6,367 nt of DNA. Origin: Ruminococcus flavefaciens. Lineage in GTDB: Bacteria; Bacillota_A; Clostridia; Oscillospirales; Ruminococcaceae. The DNA lies in NCBI GenBank assembly GCA_004556875.1, contig SFFP01000114.1:1-6367 (forward strand). The letters are read 5' to 3'. Numbering within the stretch: position 1 is the stretch's first letter; each line of letters opens with the position of its first letter. The translations under genes were made by a program, and so were the position numbers. Below are positions 1-5,011 of the stretch, in pieces. The notes beneath the pieces were generated by a model that was given only the letters and a program-made list of their open reading frames with translations, was not told the origin of the DNA and searched no databases.

Positions 1-795
1 AACAATATCTTTCAGGAAGGTACAGCCTGCAAAAGCGCCGCCGCCGATAGCTTCAAGCGTATTTGGCAGACGCACTTCGCCCAGTGCTGTACAGTAAGAA
101 AAGGCATAGGGATTGATAGCCTTGACCTTAGTATTTCTCAGGTCTATAGCAGAAAGTCTGAGGATATTGCTGAAAGCAAATACGCCTATCTCTTCAACAG
201 AAGAGGGAACGCTTACAGTGATTATTTTTGTATCATAGAAAGCGGCAGTGCCTATGACCTTTACGCCGTCGGGAATATCGAAGTTATCGCCGTCTTTACA
301 GCATGGATAGCAGTAAATAGTGGTCTTGTCCTTGCTGTAGAGTATTCCGTCCTCGGCGACAAAATCAGCATTTCCGCTCTCTACCTTTATCTCTTTGAGC
401 TTAGTGCAGTACATGAATGGGTTTTCTTCTGAGATATATTCAACAGAAGCAGGAATAGTCACAGAAACAAAAGGGCTGTTCTCATGGTCACTGCCGAGAG
501 CAGTTTTTCCCAGGTCAGTTACCTTTTTTCCGTCAATGGTGTCAGGGATAACGAGAGACTCGGCAGTGCTTGTGCAGTCCTCGATACATACATTTCCGCT
601 TGGTGTAAGCGAATATTTGAAATCGCCGCTTACTTTATAGTCGGCTTCATCGGCTGAATTGTCCTGCGATGTTTCTGTATCGGACTCAACAGCATATGAT
701 TCATTCTCTGCATATGAGAAAACAGGAGAAGCTGCAGAAGTCGCGCAGATAAGAATACCTGCGATGAATGCGGCAGTTTTTTTACCATTAAACAT
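1..795 (-). CDS. Secreted BspA-like leucine-rich-repeat protein (5' part; 3' end beyond the window)
   Basis: The visible 265 codons are open to the left edge, so the C-terminus is missing. The ATG at 795 is preceded by GAGAGGG (810-804) with an 8-base spacer and a promoter further up. Residues 1-29 form a signal peptide: KK at 5-6, a hydrophobic core at 8-26, and a probable SYA cleavage site before Glu30. An acidic, Ser-rich low-complexity stretch follows (30-55). From about residue 80 there are repeated LRR_5/BspA-type units: IPASVEYI at 114-121, VPSSVEEIGVFAF at 196-208, then INPYAF and LPNTLEAIGGGAF, each with the typical AF-x-x-C. The block at 149-186 (DGILYSKDKT, then YP, then IPDGVKVIGTAAF) is a common insertion type in this family. 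Such proteins are extracellular, and in ruminococci some end in a dockerin or other surface-attachment module, which cannot be seen here. The binding partner is unknown. The family call is confident; the specific role is not. Confidence 0.87.
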   Translation of the reverse strand, partial: MFNGKKTAAFIAGILICATSAASPVFSYAENESYAVESDTETSQDNSADEADYKVSGDFKYSLTPSGNVCIEDCTSTAESLVIPDTIDGKKVTDLGKTALGSDHENSPFVSVTIPASVEYISEENPFMYCTKLKEIKVESGNADFVAEDGILYSKDKTTIYCYPCCKDGDNFDIPDGVKVIGTAAFYDTKIITVSVPSSVEEIGVFAFSNILRLSAIDLRNTKVKAINPYAFSYCTALGEVRLPNTLEAIGGGAFAGCTFLKDIV

Positions 796-827
796 AAATA
801 TAACCCTCTCAATTATTTATGCGGCAT

Positions 828-870
828 TGAGCCGTTGATTATTATTCATTATAGCATAATATGAGCCGTT
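828..870 (-). repeat. 9-bp direct repeat straddling the -10 box of the LRR gene promoter
   Basis: AACGGCTCA occurs at 870-862, inside the -35/-10 spacer, and again at 836-828, just after the predicted transcription start. The copies are 34 bases apart. The second copy is also part of a small 4-bp hairpin (CGGC/GCCG). The position would suit a repressor operator, but the repeat is short and could be chance. Confidence 0.4.
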
Positions 871-876
871 TTTCAA
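848..876 (-). promoter_or_regulatory. Sigma-A type promoter for the leucine-rich-repeat gene
   Basis: On the minus strand, TTGAAA (876-871) is followed by a 17-base spacer and TATAAT (853-848). The spacer ends in TGC, giving an extended -10 (TGCTATAAT). The predicted transcription start is near 841, leaving a leader of about 45 bases before the ATG at 795. The box match and ideal spacing indicate that the LRR gene is its own transcription unit rather than the tail of the upstream operon. Confidence 0.8.
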
Positions 877-914
877 TGAATTTCACTTAGTTTTCGCATT
901 TTGCGGATATTTTT

Positions 915-1961
915 TCAGATATTGTCCACATTTTCGCCGAAGCTCAGATGTATAAGCTTTTCAAGGGCAGAAAGGCTGAAAAATGGCACTTCCGCAAAGG
1001 CTGTAATGAGCGACTCCATATTTTCTTCGCAGTATTCTGTTTCTTTCGAGTAATTCTTAGCTATTTCGGCACATTCTGCGGAATCGCAGCTGCCATTTCG
1101 GAGAGCCGCAAATCTGAAAAGTCTGTCTATGAATATGACACTGACAGCGGCAAACTTTGCATAGCCAAGTATTTCGCCGTCGTAAACGGCTTTGAGTATA
1201 TAGCGGAATATGAGATACTGCGCTATCCTGCGGAGATATATGTCATCAGCCTTGTCGTGGCAGGGGAGAGCTTCGAGATTTTCGGCACATTCATTTATAT
1301 ATGGCAGCCATTTTTCGTCAATAGGCTCAAGCTCACCGTAATATCGGAAGATATGGCGTATATTGACGGAGCAGGCTTCGTCATTGTTATCAGGAAAGGA
1401 AAAGTCTATGCTTTCCTGTATTTCTGCGGCAATACCGAGCATACGGCACAGCGACTGAGCGAGAGAAATATTTTCGTCGGCAAGGGTGTCAAGGATATCA
1501 CTTCTTGCAGAGAAAATAAGTGAAAAAAGCTCCTCGTCGTACTCGCCTGCGGCTTCCTCTTCGGGGATATCTGTTTCCGAAAGAGCAAAGGGACGTGATA
1601 ATATCAGCTCTGCGGCGGCTTCACAGCATAGACCAATGCCGCCCTCTTTCAGACCGTCGAACCACTCGAAATACCGTGGGTGGTCTGAGCATATACGGCA
1701 AAGCTTATCCTCGCCAAGCTCTGTGAAGATGTCGCAGAGTCCCTTGCTGTTGAGAAAAGGACAGCGCTCATCAGCGGTGAGGACAAAGCTTCCGTCACGT
1801 ATATTGTCTTTCAGACGTTTGCCGAATTCGCCGCCTACGGTTTCGTAGTATTCTGCGGTATCGCTGTCGACATCTATCTCCCAGCCTTTACAGCAGCTGT
1901 CCTTGCATTCGCCTGCGATACAGCGGAAATCGCGGTAGTAATCGGGAGTCCTGTATATCAT
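915..1961 (-). CDS. fliB: FliB-family lysine N-methylase-like protein (Cys-rich N-terminus)
   Basis: Known FliB proteins N-methylate lysines of flagellin. The family is widespread in Clostridia, including non-motile ones, so the substrate here is unknown. The 348-aa protein starts with the family signature: PDYYRDFRC, then CKDSCCKGWEIDVD (Cys14, 19, 23, 24), RCPFL-x4-LCDI (Cys67, 76), LCRICSDHPR (Cys88, 91) and GLCCEAAAELIL (Cys112, 113). Ten cysteines in the first 113 residues suggest a metal or Fe-S site. The rest is mostly helical with no signal peptide or membrane segment, so it is likely cytoplasmic. Start choice: a GTG at 1970 gives three more residues, but that GTG lies inside the Shine-Dalgarno AAGGTGA (1973-1967), which sits 5 bases before the ATG at 1961. 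The gene lies 33 bases after the dehydratase stop, behind a terminator-like hairpin. No flagellar gene is in the window. Confidence 0.87.
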   Translation of the reverse strand: MIYRTPDYYRDFRCIAGECKDSCCKGWEIDVDSDTAEYYETVGGEFGKRLKDNIRDGSFVLTADERCPFLNSKGLCDIFTELGEDKLCRICSDHPRYFEWFDGLKEGGIGLCCEAAAELILSRPFALSETDIPEEEAAGEYDEELFSLIFSARSDILDTLADENISLAQSLCRMLGIAAEIQESIDFSFPDNNDEACSVNIRHIFRYYGELEPIDEKWLPYINECAENLEALPCHDKADDIYLRRIAQYLIFRYILKAVYDGEILGYAKFAAVSVIFIDRLFRFAALRNGSCDSAECAEIAKNYSKETEYCEENMESLITAFAEVPFFSLSALEKLIHLSFGENVDNI

Positions 1962-1966
1962 AATTA

Positions 1967-1973
1967 TCACCTT
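1967..1973 (-). promoter_or_regulatory. Ribosome binding site that fixes the FliB-like start at 1961
   Basis: AAGGTGA with a TAATT spacer precedes the ATG at 1961-1959. It overlaps the alternative GTG start (1970-1968), which has no separate ribosome site at usable distance, so the shorter form is preferred. Confidence 0.7.
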
Positions 1974-1975
1974 AC

Positions 1976-2004
1976 AAAAGCAAAGGGACTGAAATCAGTC
2001 CCTT
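1976..2004 (-). terminator. Intrinsic terminator-like hairpin between the dehydratase and FliB-like genes
   Basis: On the minus strand AAGGGACTGA (2004-1995) and TCAGTCCCTT (1992-1983) form a perfect 10-bp inverted repeat, in practice a 9-bp stem with an ATTT loop. It is followed by T, GC and TTTT (to 1976), a short and interrupted U-tract. The TGA stop of the dehydratase (1997-1995) lies inside the 5' arm. The stem is strong but the U-tract is imperfect, so partial termination with some read-through into the FliB-like gene is likely (inference). Confidence 0.65.
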
Positions 2005-3941
2005 GCATCTTCCATAAATTCATTGTTGCTCTGTTTGATTATCTCTGCTCTGTTGAACTCTTCGGGAGAGATGAACGTCGGCACGATATCATGGAGTGCC
2101 GCAACTACTGTATCAGACAAATTTTCGTTAGCGGCATTGCGCAGTCTTCTGAGCTTTCTGATGAACTCATCGCCGTCAAGCTCTATCTGCTGACCGATAA
2201 AGATAAGCTTGTTTGAGGTCTTTCTCAGTCCTTCTTCATTCATGAGAAGCTCTTCGCGGAGCTTTTCACCGGGGCGCAGACCTGTGAACTTTATCTCAAC
2301 GTCCTTGTATGGCTCTTTTCCGTACATACGGATAAGGTTTTCTGCCAGCTTTACGATATGTACAGGCTTTCCCATATCCAGTACGAATATTTCTCCGCCG
2401 TTTGCGATAGCAGCGGCTTCGAGCACGAGGCTCACAGCCTCAGGTATAGTCATGAAGTATCTTATAACATCGGGGTGAGTAACGGTAACAGGCTTGCCCT
2501 GTTCTATCTGCTTTTTGAAAAGCGGTATAACAGAACCGTTTGAGCCGAGAACGTTGCCGAAACGTGTAGTTACGAACTCTGTTGAGCAGTTTTTCTGCTG
2601 TGAGAGGTACTGTATTATCATTTCGCAGCAGCGCTTTGATGCACCCATTACATTTGTCGGATTTACCGCCTTATCCGTTGATATCATAACGAATTTCTTG
2701 ACCTTGTGGAACTGAGCCAGCGAAGCGGTATTGAACGTACCGATGACGTTGTTTTTGATTGCCTCCATAGGAGAATTTTCCATAAGAGGAACGTGTTTGT
2801 GTGCAGCCGCATGGAATACGATATCAGGTCTGTACCTTTCAAATATCTTGTTCATGCGGTAATAGTCTCTGACAGAGGCGATAAGTACGGTGAGATTTAG
2901 GCTGTCGCCGTAATCCATAACAAGTTCCTGCTGGATACTGTAAGCATTGTTCTCGTAGATATCCACGATGATGATATGCTGAGGACCGTATTTAGCTATC
3001 TGGCGAACAAGCTCCGAGCCGATAGAACCGCCTCCGCCTGTTACCATGCAGACCTTTCCGTAAATGAACTGTCTTATCTCTTCGTTGTCGAATTTTATCG
3101 GAGAACGTCCGAGAAGGTCCTCGACCTTGATATCTCGCATCTGCGTAAGAATAGGAGTATTTCCGTTGTCAAAGATAAGGTTTCCGATGAAAGGAACTAC
3201 CTTGACAGGGAGATTTGTTCCCGAACAAATGTCGAGAATACGTTTTCTCTCGTCCTCAAGGCAGGACGGGATAGCAAAGATTATCTGCTCGATATGCTGC
3301 TGGTCGGCGAATTTTATTATCTCGCTGGTAGTACCTACAACAGTTACGCCCTGAATTTCAGAACCTATCTTTGACCTGTCGTCATCAATGATACAGACAG
3401 GCTCATACACAGTACAGAGTTTATCGTCTGTATTTACGGTTTTCTTTGCATTTTCGATCTCAGTGAGTATCATTCGGCAGGTCTGACCGCCGCCGACTAT
3501 CATGGTGCGTTTCCTGTCACTCTTACAGCCTGTTTTTGTAAAGGTAACGAAAGACTCTTTGAAAAGAAGTCTGAACAGACATACGCCGACAAGTGTCAGC
3601 AAGCCGTGAACGCATACAAATGTCACAGGAAGATCGTTTCTGATGATGTATACAAAGCCGCCTGATACGATAAATCCGCATACGACTCCGTAAAAACACG
3701 AGAGATAATCGCGCTTATGGAAAAATCTCCATAGCTTGCTGTACGCGCCGAATATGAACAGAGCGCCGCAGCAGGTAACAGAGCTTACCACAAAGCTCAT
3801 GAGCAGGTCAGAGCGTGATACCTCTTTGCCAGAGAACGAAAGAATGAAATTTGTGATGAGAGCAGCAGCTATAACGATGAAAGCATCGGCAAAAGCAAGA
3901 ACTACTCTGCGGAAACTGAACTTTTCTAATACTTTTTTCAA
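1995..3941 (-). CDS. Membrane-bound nucleotide-sugar 4,6-dehydratase/epimerase (CapD/PglF/EpsC family)
   Basis: This 648-aa protein has the full family architecture. Four membrane segments (about 12-34, 46-66, 81-100, 105-127) are followed by a first Rossmann-like domain (MIVGGGQT at 147-154, IIDDD at 184-188). The catalytic SDR domain comes next: TGGGGSIGSE at 301-310 (NAD(P) binding), AAAHKHVPLME at 378-388, NNVIGT at 397-402 and ISTDKAVNPTNVMGASK at 420-436. The usual SDR Tyr of YxxxK is replaced by Met432 before Lys436, as is normal in this inverting UDP-GlcNAc 4,6-dehydratase group. TGLRPGEKL at 553-561 is the C-terminal hallmark. Relatives convert UDP-GlcNAc to a 4-keto-6-deoxy sugar for capsule, exopolysaccharide or protein glycans; the exact substrate cannot be read here. 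The start is TTG, preceded by GGGGGGA (3953-3947), with no in-frame ATG before residue 48. It lies 39 bases after the CpsB-like gene, evidently in the same operon. Confidence 0.93.
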   Translation of the reverse strand: MKKVLEKFSFRRVVLAFADAFIVIAAALITNFILSFSGKEVSRSDLLMSFVVSSVTCCGALFIFGAYSKLWRFFHKRDYLSCFYGVVCGFIVSGGFVYIIRNDLPVTFVCVHGLLTLVGVCLFRLLFKESFVTFTKTGCKSDRKRTMIVGGGQTCRMILTEIENAKKTVNTDDKLCTVYEPVCIIDDDRSKIGSEIQGVTVVGTTSEIIKFADQQHIEQIIFAIPSCLEDERKRILDICSGTNLPVKVVPFIGNLIFDNGNTPILTQMRDIKVEDLLGRSPIKFDNEEIRQFIYGKVCMVTGGGGSIGSELVRQIAKYGPQHIIIVDIYENNAYSIQQELVMDYGDSLNLTVLIASVRDYYRMNKIFERYRPDIVFHAAAHKHVPLMENSPMEAIKNNVIGTFNTASLAQFHKVKKFVMISTDKAVNPTNVMGASKRCCEMIIQYLSQQKNCSTEFVTTRFGNVLGSNGSVIPLFKKQIEQGKPVTVTHPDVIRYFMTIPEAVSLVLEAAAIANGGEIFVLDMGKPVHIVKLAENLIRMYGKEPYKDVEIKFTGLRPGEKLREELLMNEEGLRKTSNKLIFIGQQIELDGDEFIRKLRRLRNAANENLSDTVVAALHDIVPTFISPEEFNRAEIIKQSNNEFMEDARD

Positions 3942-3946
3942 TTTTG

Positions 3947-3953
3947 TCCCCCC
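3947..3953 (-). promoter_or_regulatory. Ribosome binding site supporting the TTG start of the dehydratase gene
   Basis: A run of six G then A lies 5 bases before the TTG at 3941-3939. It begins one base after a perfect hairpin (3976-3955). An out-of-frame ATG (3955-3953) opens a five-codon frame (M-G-G-Q-N) whose TGA overlaps the TTG. Confidence 0.6.
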
Positions 3954-3954
3954 A

Positions 3955-3976
3955 TATCAGCTGAAAAAAGCTGATA
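3955..3976 (-). other. 8-bp hairpin in the cpsB-dehydratase gap
   Basis: TATCAGCT (3976-3969) and AGCTGATA (3962-3955) pair perfectly around a TTTTTC loop, filling most of the 39-base gap. On the coding strand the T-run is before and inside the stem, not after it, and the next bases are the G-rich ribosome site. It is therefore not an intrinsic terminator for these genes. It may affect translation or mRNA stability, but no function is shown. Confidence 0.6.
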
Positions 3977-3980
3977 AAAA

Positions 3981-4712
3981 TTATTCCCCGATGGCTTCCG
4001 CCTGTATTTGCTGCGGAATGTTAAGAAGCTGAAGCTGCTCTTCGGTAACTTTCATATGAGCATTTGAAGCTTCAAGGACATCGGGAGCACATCCCTCCAA
4101 TATAATATCCCAGTTCGGGCGGCGTGCACCCATATTGTGAGCATCGCTTCCGAAGATTATCGGGCGTTTCTCCTTTATGAGCCTGTCCAGAAGTTCCTTG
4201 TCTCTCTGTACTAAAAACGCATCGTTGTTGAACTGGAAAATGGCATCGGTCTGGAGAATTCTTTCGATATTATCGGGCGAATAGTATTCGAGGTATCGGT
4301 GTATATGAGCGAGCACTACCTTCAGACCGTATCCCGAAGCGATAGCATTGATTTCCTCAGACATCCAATCCTCATAATCACGGAAAGGCAGCTCGAGCAA
4401 TATCATGTCAGACTCTTCCATTGCGAGCTTGTCTATTCCGCTGATCATTGATATACCGTGTTCTATGGCGATCTCTGCGCCAAGAAAAATGTTTTTTATA
4501 ACTGCGAAGTCGGCAATGCTGTCGAAAGCCTCTTCGCGTCTTATAAGATATTCTGTCAGTGAGCGCTCCTCATGAGCATAGAAATGCGGAGTAGCGATGA
4601 TACGTTCAACGCCCTGTGCCCTCATCATTTCTATCATTGCGAGGGAGGTCTCGGCATCGGGAGAGCCGTCGTCTATCCCCGGCAGAATATGGCAGTGATA
4701 ATCTGTAAGCAT
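3981..4712 (-). CDS. cpsB: PHP-family tyrosine-protein phosphatase, CpsB/YwqE/Wzb type
   Basis: This 243-aa cytoplasmic protein is close to the usual CpsB/YwqE length. The family dephosphorylates the bacterial tyrosine kinase (CpsD/YwqD type) that controls polysaccharide polymerisation and export, using a metal cluster in a PHP barrel. Visible ligand motifs, in order: DYHCHILPGIDDG at 4-16 (His6, His8, Asp14), ATPHF at 40-44 (His43), LGAEIAI at 77-83 (Glu80), LAHIHRY at 134-140 (His136) and FGSDAH at 187-192 (Asp190, His192). The usual AHPER motif is changed to AHIHR. No signal peptide or TM segment is seen. The ATG at 4712 has AAAGGAAG about 10 bases upstream, a rather long spacer. It is the first gene after a strong promoter and leads the dehydratase gene by 39 bases. 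The matching kinase and Wzz-like adaptor are not in the window. Confidence 0.92.
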   Translation of the reverse strand: MLTDYHCHILPGIDDGSPDAETSLAMIEMMRAQGVERIIATPHFYAHEERSLTEYLIRREEAFDSIADFAVIKNIFLGAEIAIEHGISMISGIDKLAMEESDMILLELPFRDYEDWMSEEINAIASGYGLKVVLAHIHRYLEYYSPDNIERILQTDAIFQFNNDAFLVQRDKELLDRLIKEKRPIIFGSDAHNMGARRPNWDIILEGCAPDVLEASNAHMKVTEEQLQLLNIPQQIQAEAIGE

Positions 4713-4800
4713 ATTTGGTTGTCTTCCTTTTTTCTACAATAGAGCTGTGATTTTCGGTAAATAAAAGCATATTTCTTTTTCTACTTTTTGTTACGATATT

Positions 4801-4849
4801 TAACGTATTGCTGTGGTTATCTGTAATTATATGTACAGCGATACCGTTA
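4801..4849 (-). promoter_or_regulatory. Inverted repeat at the 5' end of the cps leader
   Basis: TAACGGTATCGCTGT (4849-4835) can pair with ACAGCAATACGTTA (4814-4801), giving 13 base pairs with one bulged G and one C/A mismatch around a 20-base loop. The predicted transcription start (about 4845) falls in the first arm. Inside, CTGTA (4838-4834) can alternatively pair with TACAG (4825-4821). It may act as a leader RNA hairpin with two folds or as a DNA operator. I recognise no known riboswitch class. Confidence 0.45.
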
Positions 4850-4851
4850 TA

Positions 4852-4881
4852 ATTATATAACAGTTACCCTTGTTTTGTCAA
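4852..4881 (-). promoter_or_regulatory. Strong sigma-A type promoter for the cpsB-dehydratase operon
   Basis: On the minus strand a perfect TTGACA (4881-4876) is followed by 18 bases and a perfect TATAAT (4857-4852); the overlapping TATATA (4859-4854) would give a 16-base spacer. The predicted start near 4845 leaves an AT-rich leader of about 130 bases before the ATG at 4712, unusually long for a simple operon. It lies downstream of the GH5 terminator, so the two units are separate. Confidence 0.8.
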
Positions 4882-4889
4882 TAGGTAAC
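4863..4889 (-). promoter_or_regulatory. Operator-like inverted repeat around the -35 box
   Basis: GTTACC (4889-4884) and GGTAAC (4868-4863) are exact inverted repeats whose centres are 21 bases apart, about two helical turns. The match continues inward imperfectly (TTG/CAA). The -35 box TTGACA sits between the arms. This is the classical geometry of a dimeric repressor site; the regulator is unknown and none is encoded in the window. Confidence 0.5.
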
Positions 4890-4948
4890 AAATGTTAATA
4901 TTATATTATAATTCAATAATGATAGAAAGCATATCAAAATAATTACAT

Positions 4949-4979
4949 AAAAATGCAGCTGCAATAAATGCAGCTGCAT
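4949..4979 (-). terminator. Intrinsic terminator of the GH5 cellulase gene
   Basis: Reading the minus strand, ATGCAGCTGCA (4979-4969), a TTTAT loop and TGCAGCTGCAT (4963-4953) form a perfect 11-bp stem, running into five T. It lies 33 bases after the GH5 stop. Each arm contains the self-complementary TGCAGCTGCA, so the arms also read as direct repeats. Confidence 0.88.
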
Positions 4980-5011
4980 CAGAGGTTTATGAGAAAATGA
5001 TCTTTTGCTTA

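Noticed and set aside
630..812. 60-codon minus-strand frame overlapping the LRR gene start
   Set aside because: It is in another frame over the signal-peptide region. The LRR frame has the ribosome site, signal peptide and family repeats.
890..914. Small CGCA/TGCG hairpin with flanking T/A runs after the FliB-like stop
   Set aside because: The stem is only 4 bp and no proper U-tract follows on the coding strand, so it is too weak to call a terminator.
948..1523. 191-codon plus-strand open frame
   Set aside because: It lies wholly antisense to the well-supported FliB-like gene, has no recognisable domain and no convincing ribosome site, so it is a shadow frame.
1968..1970. GTG start giving a 351-residue FliB-like protein
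   Set aside because: The GTG is part of the AAGGTGA ribosome site that serves the ATG at 1961, and the family begins close to the MIYRTPDYY sequence.
4613..4770. Possible leader peptide frame starting at an ATG (4770) in the cpsB leader
   Set aside because: It has only a weak A-rich upstream sequence, runs out of frame far into cpsB, and shows no attenuation-type codon run or terminator stem.
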